NCBI GenBank assembly: GCA_946902875.1 | Contig: OX336337.1 | Coordinates: forward strand, 186,001 to 250,000 | Direction: 5' to 3' | DNA length: 64,000 nt | Source: Nematopogon swammerdamellus | Taxonomy: Eukaryota; Arthropoda; Insecta; Lepidoptera; Adelidae | Shown: piece by piece, positions 41,479-53,695 of the stretch | Position numbering within the stretch: the first letter of the stretch is position 1 | How the letters are laid out: each line of letters opens with the position of its first letter | Made by a program: the position numbers and the translations under genes | The notes under the pieces: generated by a model | Seen by the model: the letters and a program-made list of their open reading frames with translations, nothing else | The model's database searches: none | What the model was told of the DNA's origin: nothing

Positions 41479-43445
41479 TGGACTTAAGTAGGTACATGGT
41501 TTTTCATAGATTGTCCTAGAATGGATTTCGCGGTAGTGCATTTTTTTAAAGATTTATATACCGTTAACTGAGTCCAGAAAAATAAAACGTTGACTGAGTC
41601 AAGACCTGTTCCCATGCGCTACGTAAAAGCAACTACAATAATAATATCTACTAGCACAGATCGATGTAAGATGTACTTTTGTAAGATATTATAATATGCG
41701 CGAGTTGATTTGAATTATTCCTTCGGCATGACAAACAGAATCAAATCTGCAAGTTATAATTTATAAATTTCTGACGTGAGGCAGTAAATCAGGGGCGGTT
41801 GTTTAGGCTTGTCGGACCGCCTCCCCGCCCCCGCCGCCCCCGCCGCCGCCCCTCGCGGCCCGCCTCGTCTTGCTTGTCGCGTCCTCTTCGCGAACCAATT
41901 TGTCAAAAATTAAGGCAACTGTACGACGTGGGAGCTGCGCGCGGGGCGGGGCGGGGCGGGGGATGCGGCTTCTGAACTTCAACCATGAGTCATAAAGTGA
42001 AAGAGGGCTTGTTCCACCACGCGGGGTACGATGCCTCTCCCTCAAGTCGTAGACAATATTATTAGGGTTCCGTGTATCAATACGGAAGCCTATTACTAAG
42101 CTAAGTCGTCTGCTGTATCTGTTGAACCGGAATAGCTAGCCGGCCGGCTCATATTAGCTTCCAAGCCGCTGCATGTCGCGGGCTAACGTCAGTTACGCCA
42201 CACGCCTACTATGCTCGTTCCGTCCAGCACATTATCGCAGAGTGTCCTCGGCAGCCATGAGTGTTGCACCAAGGAATTGGCCTACTCTTATGAGCGACCC
42301 TCAAATAAACAAAACATTCGTCAAATATCTCGAAAAATATAGAAAATATCATTATTAGAGAGAACAAATAGGAAATAAATAAAATATTTTGCCTGTATTT
42401 ATTTTTGACATTGAAAATGTCTTTTGGTTCGTTTCAGTATAGGCCCCGATTTCACGAAAAAGTGCGATCCCCTTATATATCTGAGAGTTGTGAAGATATG
42501 ATATTCAAAAAAGGCTCAAAAGACGCGTATTCAGATTTCGTGCCTCACACGACTATCGAGCACATTGCAAATGAATCTACGGAATTCGAAAAAATATTGT
42601 CGCTGAGCGACACGAGAAAGTCGGGATAAGGAAAAGGTTAGTTGGGTTCTGATGATGGAGCCGGAAGGAAGCCATAGGAACTCCTAAACTACACATGATA
42701 AGCCCATCGTGTTTGGGCTCGTTGGATTTGTCTGTAGTACGTGTGTAGTGTGGTACGAGAGTATACTTGCTTTGTGTATTTTAAATTTCACGATGTCTAG
42801 AACGGAAGATACTACAGAGATGTTCATTGAAAAAGTGAGAGAACCTCGTATTTTATATTATTTGAAAGATCCTTGGTAGTACAAAAATATGTTTTAAGTT
42901 AAAATTTATTACTAACTTCATAATACTATTACTCCCTATAGTTACAAGTGAAAGATGTTCAACTAGTTATAACGTGCGGCCTCAATGACTATTCACAAAT
43001 GAAGATCACGCGGCCACAACGCGGGACGCGCGCGTCAGCAGAGCGGGACGCGCGCGTCAAGTGTATGGAGATTCGCGCCGTAGTCGCGCAGTTGTGCACG
43101 CCTAGTTCGCGTTGTATTTTTGACGAGACGCTCCCGCTTCGCAGACGCTTTGGTCGCGCAGGTGTGGCCGGAGCTTTAAATTACATTCATCATTAAATCC
43201 TTGCGGAATCTATTTTGAGAAGGCGTCTATCTGATTCCTATTCAGGAGTAGGTACGTTACATCAAAGCCAAGCTTACGCCGCCGTCGCTGTGTTTCCAAT
43301 TTGCTGATCTAGGGAAGCTACTCGTATGTATATTGTACGTACGTAGGTATGCGAGCACGTGACGGACGCGACCTCTCCTCTACTTCTCTAATCAATCATC
43401 TACAGCAGAATTATGGTGAAAAATGTTAATATGCTTATTATTTTT
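41479..43445. other. Stretch with repeat pieces, no secure gene
   Basis: GC-rich C-tract at 41818-41870 and GGGGC units at 41943-41962. GTTCCGTA-family relic at 42061-42140 (GGTTCCGTG, CGGAAGCCTATTACTAAGC). Fragment at 42640-42745 (GAGCCGGAAGGAAGCCATAGG, AGCCCATCGTGTTTGGGCTC) shared with the inverted-repeat arms and 51050-51260. Frames at 42173-42358 and 42405-42629 are unrecognised; the second follows an acceptor-like TTCGTTTCAG. Confidence 0.45.
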
Positions 43446-43975
43446 TTGCACGTTTGGCTGTCCATGGTGGAGTGCTGGCCCCTACGCTTATGTACGGGAG
43501 TGAAAGTTCGGCATGGCAGACGAAGCATGAAAGCAGGATTAATGCTGTGGAAATGCGCGCGTTGAGGAGTATGTGTGGAGTTACAATGAAAGATAGATTG
43601 AGAAATAGTGTAGTGCGAGAGCGCTGTAGGCTGAAAGAGGATATAGTGACAAGGATTGAGAAAGGGATGCTTTCTTAATGGTTCGGTCATGTTGGAAGAA
43701 TGGATGATAGGAGACTAACGAAAGAAATTTATGAAGCAAATGTGAGTGGAAGAGTCGGGAAGGGTCGCCCTAGACGCACGTACCTGGACCAGATCGGGCA
43801 TGTGCTCAAAAAGGGTAAAGTGCGCAGTACCCGTAACCCACGAGCGTGCATGAAGAACATTATGGGAGTGGAAGAGGCGGCAGAGGTGTGTCAGGATCGT
43901 GGCACGTGGAGATCCGTTGTCTCTACCTACCCCACCGGGAAACAGGCGTGACCCTATGTATGTATGTATTTTTAT
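43446..43975 (+). pseudogene. RTE-type LINE, 3' end of ORF
   Basis: The C-terminal, post-RT region of a LINE polyprotein: LMYGSESSAWQTKHESRINA, MRALRSMCGVTMKDRLRNS, then after an in-frame TAA (43676-43678) WFGHVGRMDDRRLTKEIYE, GKGRPRRTYLDQI and WRSVVSTYPTGKQA. This signature is common in lepidopteran RTE-like elements. The tail after the stop is a (TATG)n run at 43957-43970, the simple-repeat end typical of RTE. Endonuclease and catalytic RT are absent. Confidence 0.75.
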
Positions 43976-44879
43976 TTTTTTTTAATTATATCTCACGATG
44001 GCGGGTTGGTTTTAGTGCGCCGCGCCGCTCCGCGCGCCGCACCGCGCGTGTTTGTGTAAAGCCGGGTCTCCTGCGAATGTTTTTTTTTTCTAAACATTAC
44101 ACAGAAACATCGAAACATTGGGTCGTGACCATACACATTTGTATGAAAAGAAATGTTTTTGTGTAATATTTCGAAAAATGATGCTCAGGAGACGCGGCTT
44201 AACGCGAAGGCAAACAGAAGTTTGTCTGTGACAATTATTGTCGTCAGATCCAGAAGGTTTGAGTTGCGTGCGCCGCGCAGCACTCATTGTCGTGTTGGTC
44301 GGCGCGGCGTGCGCACGTGTAAATAACAAAATCATGTTTCGGCTCGTACGCCGCGCGCGGCCGGGCCTGGCGGTCTACCGGAAAATAAAATTCGGAGTCA
44401 GCCTCCGCCCGCGCCGCCGCCGTCGCCGCGCCGTCAGAGAGATAAAAACTCTTCGTGTCAAATTCAATAATACATCTCCGTTGGGTCTAATTACTCCGGA
44501 TCCATCTCGGATATTGTTCGCCGAAAGTCGCCCCGCCCCGCCCCGCCGCCCTAGCGGAGTCGGAGAACACGGAGGGGAGTGATAAAAATTGATGGATTCC
44601 TCTCGAGTGACGCCTGAAAATTAGGCGCGTCTTCAGCTGAAATATCTGAGGAAAATCGGATGAAGCCGGAGAGATCGAGAAAAAAGCTCATAAAATTATT
44701 TTATAGGTTTTAAAAATAATAGAAGAAGTCACGTATTCATAGTCCTCCCGGCTTTATTATTTCTAACGGCGCGGCGCGGCGGCGCACAGCACCAATAGTG
44801 TAGCAACGCGTACCAACACTCGCCCGCCCATGTACAGAGCGACCACTAGGCGACGACACTGAGGCGACATTACATTTTC
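43976..44879. other. Stretch without recognised gene
   Basis: GC-rich patches at 44015-44050, 44345-44430 and 44525-44580 (with CCCCG units). Arg/Pro-rich frames there are compositional. Confidence 0.5.
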
Positions 44880-45183
44880 AGCTTTCCGTATCCCGAACGC
44901 AAGTCTATTACTAAGCCTGCGCCGTCTGTCTGTCTGCCTGTCCGTCCGTCCGTCCGTCTGTCTGTCCGTCCGTCCGTCCGTCTGTCTGTCTGTCTGCCTG
45001 TCCGTCCGTCTGTCTGTCTGCCTGTCCGTCCGTCCGTCCGTCTGTCTGTCTGTCTGTCTGTTTGTCCGAGGTTTGTATATTTTGAACCGTAATAGGTAGC
45101 CCGTTGAAATGTTCACAGAATATCTGTTATCGGAAGCGGAAACCTCGGTGCGCGAGTCCGACTCGCACTTGGCCGGTTTTTTT
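44880..45183. repeat. Dispersed repeat with tetranucleotide array
   Basis: TTTCCGTATCCCGAACG and TCTATTACTAAGCCTGCGCC precede about 140 bp of mixed CTGT/CCGT/CTGC tetranucleotides (44921-45064). The end, GCGAGTCCGACTCGCACTT then GGCCGGTTTT, is a terminus I recognise from lepidopteran repeats. The array makes Thr/Asp/Arg/Gln repeats on the minus strand that are not a protein. Confidence 0.75.
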
Positions 45184-46424
45184 TCCTCGATATCGAACAT
45201 GATAATAGGGAAGCGAGCGCGCGTCGCGGTCGCGGCTCTACACACCTACACAGCACCTGCCCGGCTAGTCCTACTGACAGTCCTCCCACAGTACCTACTG
45301 TATGTAGTCAGGCGCTCCTCACTGTGTTCGCTATTAGCTCCGTGCATCGCCTATACCGTTACATGTACATAGATACATACGTACGTAGGTACATGTAATC
45401 GTGAGACCGCATTGGTGTCGCCCGGCCGGCACCTCGCGGAGAACCTGAACACTCGGGAGTTAAAGATCCTTCTTATTATCTCTGTCGGCATAAAAGCCAC
45501 TTGGCCGTCGTCGGGGCGAGCTCTTCAATTACTTAAAGTGAAGGCCGCACCGCGCGTCGCTGCACTGCAGCAGCGCTTGGGCGGCGCGACACCTCACCAC
45601 ATTCGTTGTATGAAGTCGAGGCGAAACAAAGCTGTTCGTATAGTGCCGCACGCGCCGCTCCGCTGCCGCGTAGTGCGGTCTCACCTTATCAGTAGTTCCC
45701 GCGTTTATAGTACACACTTTATATGGCAGTACGTGTATTGTAGGGCGGCGGAGGCGCGAGGCGGGGGCGGCGCGGGCGGGAGGCTGTAGCGGAACAGATG
45801 TGGCTAATGGTGCGACAGAATATCGGCGACGCCGTTACACGTTCAATAATCGCCACAGCGACCGCCCCCGCCCCGCCCCACCCCGCCCCGCGCGTAGGGC
45901 GGGCGGCTAGGCTACACCGCAGCGTGCACCGCACTGTCCAGTTTTGTACGAGGGAAACATCTTCATTTTAGTGCATTCATCGGATCGGAGATCGTAGTTT
46001 AGAACATCTTGTATTTGTTGAACCAAAACGTAACTATATGCCTCACTAAGCAACCTTAATAATTGGACACGTCTTAATCATTCAAGTATTTAGGGCCAAA
46101 TTGATTATTTTTAATGACATCTTGAAGCTGAAAATGTAGATTCCGATTGAGCTTCCGCGACGTTCTGCTGCGTTCACACACAATGCTTTTGGAAAGGTGA
46201 GGAATTAATTTATAATATTATAGTTTTCAATAAATTATCTAAAAACAAGTGCAAGAGAAAGAGAGGGAGAGAGAGAGAGAAGAGTGGTGGAAATTAAAAA
46301 TTAAGGTTGACATACTGTGAATAAAATGTTTTCATACAGTTAACCTCTGGCCAAATGAACTTAACAATAAAGAAATTTACAATAAAAATGTACCTAATAT
46401 TGGAACATTTGCATTTGCATTTGC
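45184..46424. other. Stretch without recognised gene
   Basis: Mixed composition. GC-rich patches at 45745-45785 and 45865-45905 (CCCCG units); a GA microsatellite at about 46256-46286. No motif-bearing frame. Confidence 0.5.
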
Positions 46425-46492
46425 GGGTTGGTCGGGCTGGTCGGGCTGGTCGGGCTGGTCGGACTGGTCGGGCTGGTCGGGCAGGTCGGGGT
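46425..46492. repeat. 9-bp minisatellite (GGTCGGGCT)n
   Basis: About seven units with single-base variants. In frame it gives Gly-Leu-Val or Thr-Ser-Pro repeats, which are compositional. Confidence 0.92.
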
Positions 46493-47194
46493 GCAGCGTG
46501 CTCCGGTAGCGGGTGTCCGGTGCGCGGCGCGGCGACGACGGTGTCGAATTTTCGAAACAAATGTGTCGACTAGTAAATGTATTGCGCGCACTCTGGATAC
46601 TGAAAAATACGACAACTTCAATAGCGAAGGATTACCAGCGCACTTTTCACGATACGCGAAGCGGATCATTTTTTTCAAAAGCACATTTCACCCTTCGTCA
46701 CTGCGCGAGCGCCACGGGTGGCTGCGCACGAAAGGCCGATCACTCACAGCCCATTTCACCCCGAGGGCCCGCCCCCGCCCCCGCCCCCTCACCCGTTCAC
46801 CCCTGAACCGCGCGCATCAGCGCCGGCACACTCTCACTCCACTTTCAAAAGTGCGTAAGCTCTGACTAAGTGCGTAATGCTGCTGGAGCGAGTACCCGTA
46901 CACACAAATACATGCATCGAATATAGTAGTTGTATGTTTAAGAAGGTATATACTTCAAGAAATATCTCCTCTCTGTGCAAAATTAAATAGGTACCACTCC
47001 CTCAAAGGTTCGGACTTCGGACGCATAACGCACACACGGCATGATCACACATCCAACATTCACCCACACACACTCACACACACACACACACACCCTCACC
47101 CTCACCTTTACACACACAGGCTGGTCAAATTGTATGTTATGTCATTTAGTTGTTAGTTAATTACTATAATTTTTTTGTATAATATGTTGATTGT
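46493..47194. other. Stretch without recognised gene
   Basis: A C-rich tract lies at 46765-46795 and a (CA)n microsatellite at 47052-47095. Confidence 0.5.
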
Positions 47195-47640
47195 CACTAT
47201 TGTTTGTTTGTTTTTGTCCTTGGTTGGAAAGGGGAGCCCCTGAAAATCAGCTTCGCTATCTCGGATAGTGAGTTAGCTGAGTGGGCTCCCTTTTCGTCAC
47301 ATGTTATATGTTTATTTGTATTTGTAATTATTACCGTGTGGGGCCGGTACTTAAAAATAATATCCTCACTGCATCTCTCCCCATGCATGTCGTAAAAGGC
47401 GACTAAGGGATAAGGATAATATTCCGTGCTAAAGGGCGACAGGCTCGCCACCTCTCACCTTGGCACGGTACTTCCACCGAGTCATGCAGCAGGTGGGTCT
47501 TCGCGCCTTACTTGCTGATTGAGCGAAACGTGGTGGTCGGTGTTGTGCTTTAATTGACCAGAGTACTTGCAGCACAACACCGATTACTCTGCTTACCCCG
47601 ATTATCGGGATTCAGCGTGTGTGATATGTATGTATGTATG
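47195..47640 (+). repeat. RTE-type 3' tail / SINE-like repeat
   Basis: Contains CACTGCATCTCTCCCCATGC, GTCGTAAAAGGCGACTAAGG, GATTATCGGGATTCAGCG and a (TATG)n end. Matching pieces occur at 56825-56908 and 59185-59262. The simple-repeat tail suggests RTE-driven mobilisation. Confidence 0.65.
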
Positions 47641-48854
47641 GAGTTGTTGTGTGTCGAAAAAATAAACCATTTCATTTCAAACCATTTCATTTCATTTATA
47701 TAATGTGCAAAACAGATTCAATATCTTTAGACTACTCTAAGACTAGTTACTACAAGGTGATCATTCGTATAATATAGTTTTTTATTATTAATTAATATTT
47801 TTATCTTAAATTAATTATTATTGTACTTATTCATAATTCCTTTCATTTCATTATGTTTCATTATTTAATCATTTAAATCAGAGTAAAACAATATATCATA
47901 CATAAAGTAATTACAAGTGCAACGTTCAACATTACGCCTTAACTTGCCTTTTAAAATGAAACACAGGAGCTGATTAAGTTTCCTGACTCAGGAACACCTC
48001 TGCGCGACGCGTGGGGCGGCGCTGGGCGGCGCGGGGCGGCGCGGACCGGGGCGGGGCGGCGCGGAACAATGTCGAGGCCGGGTCCGCGTAGGTTTCACGG
48101 CGAATTTAAAGTGCACTAATTTGTGCATTCGGAAAGTGCAATTAACAAACGTCATTAACAAGCGTCGCGACGCGACGCGCTGCCCCTCCGCTCCGCCGCC
48201 ACTCAGGCCGGAGAAAATGCATTACCCGTGGGCGAGCGGCGCGGCGCGGGGCGGCGGCGGCACTAGGTCTGCCAGGACTTGGCAGTTTTGACATGGAATC
48301 AAACGTCAAATATGACGAGGTATTGACGGAATTGTTAGGTAGATCTCGGAAAGTATAATAGCGAGGAGTATGTCTGAAATAACTTACTATAGAAGAAGGA
48401 CGCGCAAGTAAATAATGAACGTGTGTTAAATAAAAGTGTTTATATTAAATATAAACACTTTTATATGTGATATGTAGGAAGTACTTACAATCCCTGGCCT
48501 TGGGTACAGGCTATAATCCATTTACGTTAGGTATTAATAATAGGGAATATAGGAAATCTGATAATAGGGAATATAGGGGATAATAGGAAATCTATATGTA
48601 TTGGATTTAAATAACATGAAATTTAATTTAGCTAGGGGGAGGAGAAAAGAGGGGGAGGGGAGGGAGTAAGGGCGAAAGATGTGGGTGGGAGGGGAGGGAG
48701 CGGGGTGGAAGGGAGAGAGAGAAAGACTGGAGGGAGGTCCACCTATTGTGTTGGTATATAGGTAGGTCACCCCTCCCTCCATAGAGGTGATAGAAGGAAG
48801 AAGGAGAGGGGGTGGGCTGAGAGAAAGGGAAGGAGGGCAGCGAGGGAGGAGAGA
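47641..48854. other. Non-coding stretch with palindrome and polypurine tract
   Basis: CATTT repeats at 47665-47700; GC-rich patches at 48012-48062 and 48235-48260; a perfect 17-bp-arm palindrome with a 1-nt centre at 48431-48465; short AATAGGGAATATAGG repeats at 48538-48580; a G/A-rich polypurine tract at about 48635-48740 and 48800-48855, able to form triplex DNA. Confidence 0.6.
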
Positions 48855-49243
48855 TTTTTTTTTTTTATGGAACCTAACACGGTTGGCTACATCACCTACA
48901 ACATCCGTGATGTCAGCCCATAACACCGGGTGAACTAGGTGCCATGTCAGTACTTCCCCCTTTGATCGTGCCGGCTACATTGAACTAGTCGGAAAACACA
49001 AACTATTTACATAGCCGTTTAGACCGACGTTTCATTCAGTGCGGTGGTACCAACCCGGGCGGGTTAAACCCTACCACCAAGTAAGATTAGGAGGGAAGGG
49101 ACCTACAGTTTTACGAGGAATCCGAACCTCGGTCAGATTCCAACGGTCAGCGGTCACCCATCCAAGTACTGACCGCACCCAGCGTTGCTTAACATTCAAT
49201 AGCGACAGTTGACTGTCTGCACCACTGAGCTATCGAGGCTGAC
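48855..49243 (-). repeat. SINE copy H, full length
   Basis: Complete minus-strand copy: poly-T (A-tail) at 48855-48866, whole body, 5S-like CCAAGTACTGACCGCACCCA at about 49162, and tRNA-like head ending GAGCTATCGAGGCTGAC at 49243. No clear target duplication. With copy J it defines the family length at about 360-390 bp. Confidence 0.9.
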
Positions 49244-49819
49244 TAAAATTAATGATAATAACCCACAATGCCGCCAGTGAAGCCGCAGGAACTTTGGTGA
49301 GTGTTTGTACGTGTTATACGCACACGAAGTTTTCCGAAATAATACAATTTAATTTTCATCTATACTTAGGGTGGGAGGGAAATTAATCCCTTAAGAGGGA
49401 GGGAGACAGGGACGGACGGAGATAGGGAGGGAGAGAGAGAGATTATACAAGGGAAGTTATCGTTTATCATCATATTTGCGTTTAAATCGGATTTTGATAT
49501 TAAACCGAATTTACCGCGAGCGTAGCCGCGGCAAAAAATCTAGTCATTATATGTATATAAAGTGGTTCCTTCGTTCGTTCGTCTTCTATGCGTTCATAAA
49601 CAGTTCGTCCAAATTAGGATGAAACTTTGGTGGGTTATTGTGCGCACGCCCGCGAAAGTTTTTGGAAAAAAAATTATTATGGGAATTAATTTAAGGGATG
49701 AACAATCCACGCTGACGGCGCGAAGTGTCTCGCTTATACATAAAAAAATATTCACGAAGAAAATATCAATTATGGCAACACAACCAAATGTCATTGAACC
49801 TGGCAACTGGGAAGAAGAA
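49244..49819. other. Repeat-rich stretch with Helitron-like end
   Basis: GA/GGGA-rich at 49370-49445. ACCGCGAGCGTAGCCGCGGC then AAAAAATCTAGT at 49512-49544 resembles the CTAGT terminus at 13993. The following AGTGGTTCCTTCGTTCG..GATGAAACTTTGGTGGG looks like another dispersed lepidopteran repeat. Confidence 0.4.
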
Positions 49820-49950
49820 GAACCTACAGTTTTACGTGGAATCCGATCACGGTCAGCCTCCAACGGTCGAGCGGTCACCCATCCATAACCGCGCCCAGGT
49901 GTGATAGTCGACACGCAGTCGACCGATCGGACCACTTAGCTACCGAGGCC
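49820..49950 (-). repeat. SINE copy I, head fragment
   Basis: Minus strand, the 5' (head) third only: box-B-like region, an altered 5S-like part (CACCCATCCATAACCGCGCC) and the tRNA-like end TTAGCTACCGAGGC. This is the reverse of normal 5' truncation. Confidence 0.75.
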
Positions 49951-50587
49951 GTACCGAGGCGGACAAAAACATTCAAGAGAGAATAATAATAATAAATAAA
50001 TATACGTAAATAATTGATTTCATGACTTCGGAACTAAACAAACTGTACGTGGCATCATTATAGTTTCATTGTGGATGTGTGTGTACTGATGTGAGACCCG
50101 GGGGCGGTTGTTCGTGGCTACGCGGGGCGGGGCGGGGCGGGGCGCAAGGACGGCGCCGCCGCCGCCGCGGTGTCAGCAGGGGGGGGGGGGGGGGAGGGGG
50201 CTAGATAGAATTACGAAGTTAGACATCTTTTCATTTACGAACGCACCCGGCGCGGCGCGAGGTAGGAAGTACTTAAGCATAGGCTAAGACCTGCCTCCGG
50301 GTGCATCTGAGAATTTCATTTCCCAATTGGGCATCCCTGCTAGAGCAGTGATCCTCGTGCATGATCACATTTAGTAGGTGTCAACATATTGGCAGCTGTA
50401 AGCCTGATCGATATGCCAACACATTTGAGAGAAGCTTCACACTCGCTCGCCACATAATAAGTATCACATAACACTTCAACTAACAAATCAACAGATACTT
50501 TCACTCAAATCTAGTGATCCAATAACTTAAGGCTATAACCTCAGAATGAAAAAAAAATCTTTTATACAAGCTTTTATATGGATAAAA
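49951..50587. other. Non-coding stretch with G4-type array
   Basis: Four GGGGC units lie at 50124-50143 and a run of about 15 G at 50178-50193. No gene. Confidence 0.55.
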
Positions 50588-50755
50588 ATGAACTAAACAG
50601 TTAAAAATAAATTTATTCCTATTGGAAACAAGCAATTTTTAAAAAAAAAAATTAAAGCTGGTTACGTTTGACAGCAGACAGAAAATTTTAAAACTGTAAA
50701 AAATAAAAAAATGGCTTGCTTCCAATCGGATTTTTTTTTTACTTTTTAGTTCATT
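50588..50755. mobile_element. Small MITE-like element
   Basis: 168 bp with imperfect inverted ends of about 50 bp starting AATGAACTAAA and ending TTTAGTTCATT. AT-rich, no frame, no certain target duplication. Confidence 0.6.
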
Positions 50756-50756
50756 A

Positions 50757-50990
50757 CAAGCTGTGCCCGCGGCTCCGCCCGCTCTGATATTTCACTTCAT
50801 TGCTAACCTCATAAGCCATTTAGCGTGATAGTAAGTAGCCTATAGTTGATGGGAAGAATCAAGCTATCCGTAGAATTTTGTTTTATTAAAATCGGTTCAG
50901 TGGTTCTCGAGTTATCAGCGGACAGACAGACACTCAGACACTCAGACACTCAGACAGAAAGCAGACGTTGGATTTTATTATAGGTAAGGA
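50757..50990 (-). repeat. Dispersed repeat with GCCCGCGGC end
   Basis: Starts TACAAGCTGTGCCCGCGGCT and contains AAAATCGGTTCAGTGGTTCT followed by CACTCAGA repeats (about 50931-50957). It is a family I recognise from Lepidoptera. Class uncertain (RTE- or Helitron-related). Confidence 0.55.
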
Positions 50991-51049
50991 AGGATTATCA
51001 ATATGAAAGCTTTTTTTGTTTGTGTTAGTATTGCCTGATGGCAAAAACG

Positions 51050-51260
51050 TCATCTAGGACCAGAGTAATTTTGAAGACAAATCAAACGAGCCCAAACTCG
51101 ATGGGGTTACGTCGTTTCATTACAGAGTTCCTGTCCTGGCCACCTTCCGGCTCCATCATCAGGCCAGCTGTGACATCACCATATAGCATTGTCGTACGAT
51201 TTACATATGCATACAACATTTCAGCTCAACCGATCACCGGGAAGTGCGCCAACATTTAAT
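51050..51260 (-). repeat. Dispersed repeat shared with the inverted-repeat arms
   Basis: CAAACGAGCCCAAACTCGAT, GGCCACCTTCCGGCTCCATC and TTTCAGCTCAACCGATCACC. Diverged relative of about 21177-21320, 30010-30140 and 42640-42745. Confidence 0.6.
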
Positions 51261-51883
51261 AACTTATAAGATTTGGTTCCCACAGACACCGGGAGAGGTG
51301 AAACTAAATATGAAAGCTTGTAAATATGTATGATGCGATTCAATCTGAGCCTCTGGCTGGACACAGACGCGCGCGCGCGGTCGTGAATAGAAGCGTCTAC
51401 ACGAAGGGACTTTCCGACACGCTCCGCCGTCGCCGGAGTCTATTCTCGTGTGACGTCACAATTTATCTAATTACCTGCCCCGCCGCACCCCTCCCCGTAC
51501 CGCCGCCGCCGCCGGCCGCCTGCGACTAAATTGAAGCCAACACTCGCCTTCGCACCGAATATTCAGGTAGAGCGCGCACAGCGCTGCTGGCGCTGGCTGT
51601 GCGCCCGCGTGATGGCGGGTCACATCCACTCAACATTAATATCCACGAACATCTACGAAATGCGATAAGAGTGAAATGTTTTGCCTACTGCGCTGCGACT
51701 ATATGTACACCTTCACATTGCTCACACGTATAGGTAGATTAACACAATTCACTTTCCTGGGACGTTCCCTGGTTGAAATTGTTCCTGAATTGAGAACTTT
51801 GGAGGAGTTGAATCCTCATGTCGAAATATTTATCTGTACGGGAGCCTACGCCGTCAGACAGTCGGTTTACATTTTCACATAAT
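51261..51883. other. Stretch without recognised gene
   Basis: CCGCCG-rich patch at 51495-51530. No gene. Confidence 0.5.
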
Positions 51884-53104
51884 GCGTGGGTGGTCCCAAA
51901 AATATCGAACCTAACAGAGAAAACACGAATTACTCATTATTCTCCTCTCAGCTCAATACACTTTTGCCAACGATGTTCGATAGCTTCGATGCCCTTTTTA
52001 TAGTGAGAGCCGTCGAGCTCCTCAAAATAGCCATCACCCGCCGACTCTACCTTTTCATTGTTGGCAAATATTTTACCACAAAGTCATTTTTCAAGTTATG
52101 AAAGAGAAAATAATTCGAGGGGCCAAATCTAGCGAATCCGATGCGTGAGGAACCAATTCGAAATTTAACTCATTGATTTTATCCATCGCAGTTAAAGGAT
52201 AAGCTCTGTCTTGCGATGGCTTCACCGAACATAACCGGGCCGATAAACTTACTTTTTGCCAAATAAATGCGGCCGTTTTTTCTTGATTTCATCACTCAAA
52301 CGCTGCAATAAGTTCGCACAATACTCACCGTTGTTTGTTTTCAATGAAAATTACCCTACGCGCATCCCTTAAAACTGACGCCATGACCTTGCCAGAAGAT
52401 GAAACTGTCTTAGCCTTCTTTGGAGCCGGTTCTCCCCTTTGAGTCCAATGTTTAGACTGTTCTTTGTCTCAGGGTGTGAAATGATGAATAAATATCTCCA
52501 AACACTCGACTGAAACATCCTCACGACGCTGTTTTTGTTCTATTTTGAGTAATCACCCTGCACCACCTTACGCACAGCTTTCTCATGTCCAAATTTTCAG
52601 TCAATATGCGATGTACAGCAATTTTTTAAAGCCTACCATAATATGTTCTAGTCATCCAATACTATTTTATGGATTTTCTTCACAATTTCGGCCGTTGTCA
52701 CTTCATTTAGTTGACTACTGCGATGTTCGTCTTGCTTGACAGCTCGTACGACCTCGTTGAAACTCTGCCTCCCAATATTTTACTGTCGTTAAATATGGAG
52801 CAGACTCACTCAAAGTTGAATCCAGCTCAGCTTTAATATTAGTTGCAGTCAGACCTTTCAGGTGAAAGTATTGAATCACATAACGGTGACCAATTTTATC
52901 CACGTCTAAAACTTCACTGAGAGCGGTTCACTATTAATTGATAGCTGACAAACAACTAGCGCGTTCTTTTTTTAAATTAAAATTTAATTTGACATTTTCA
53001 ATTTCAAACGTAGTACATAAGTTTTTTCAAACAACAACCACCATGTATAGGTACGTCAGGTTCCCGGCTCCAGGAATTGCCCGACTTCTGGAACCACCCT
53101 GGTA
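51884..53104 (-). mobile_element. mariner element (copy 2), heavily mutated
   Basis: About 1.22 kb with ends resembling those of copy 1 (GGGTGGTCCCAAAAATA at the left; TTCTGGAACCACCCTGGTA at the right). It is longer and more decayed than copy 1 and of the same family. Confidence 0.85.
51990..52911 (-). pseudogene. mariner transposase relic (copy 2)
   Basis: Minus strand reads DKIGHRYVIQYFHLKGLTAT, KYWEAEFQRG, then after frameshifts and stops HHFTP, KHWTQRGEPAPKKAKTVSS, KVMASVLRDARRVIFIE. The segment with the first catalytic Asp is deleted, and the Asp of the expected FIDY block reads FIEN. It retains the middle region lost from copy 1. Non-functional. Confidence 0.85.
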
Positions 53105-53695
53105 CCTACACGAACGGTTTAAATTTCTGTTTCCATGATCTCTCTTTGAGATCATCTGATAACTTACTCCTAGCAATACCAGTTCACCCGAGTTCATTAT
53201 ATTCTGACTCATTTATAGTCAGTGCGGCTCGCACGTGGAATTAGTTTACTGGACAGGTGTCGTACCTGCTATCCACATGTTGAAACAAACTTTTCTGGTA
53301 AAACAATAATATAAGTACTCATCGATGTCCAGTTGATAATATATGTAAAGTATATATATGTATATAAGTATGTAAGTATGAAATAATATAAGAGTAAACG
53401 CATATTACAACATTTATTTTTCTTATAATATTATTATACATTATTATGTATATTGGGTGTATACGTATCTACACATGTACAAATATGTCCATGTAAGTTA
53501 TGTATTTATATTTCATACTACTGCGTTCTTTCTTTAGTACTTGCATTGACCGCGCCTACGCATTTTCCACATCCCAAAGATTAGTCCGTAAAGAATGCCG
53601 CAAGGCATTAAACTTACGTTTTGTGACGCTCTTTATATAATGGTGTACAGTAAAGTATAATTTAATTTTTCATTAATGTGGCTTCCGGCGCCGCC
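53105..53695. other. AT-rich stretch with LINE 3'-end relic
   Basis: TATA-rich at 53335-53400. At 53575-53665 GTAAAGAATGCCGCAAGGCA, TTAAACTTACGTTTTG and AGTAAAGTATAA resemble a LINE 3' end also seen at 56505-56600. No gene. Confidence 0.45.

Noticed and set aside
44763..45245. Thr/Asp/Arg/Gln repeat protein on the minus strand
   Set aside because: Arises from the CTGT/CCGT tetranucleotide array.
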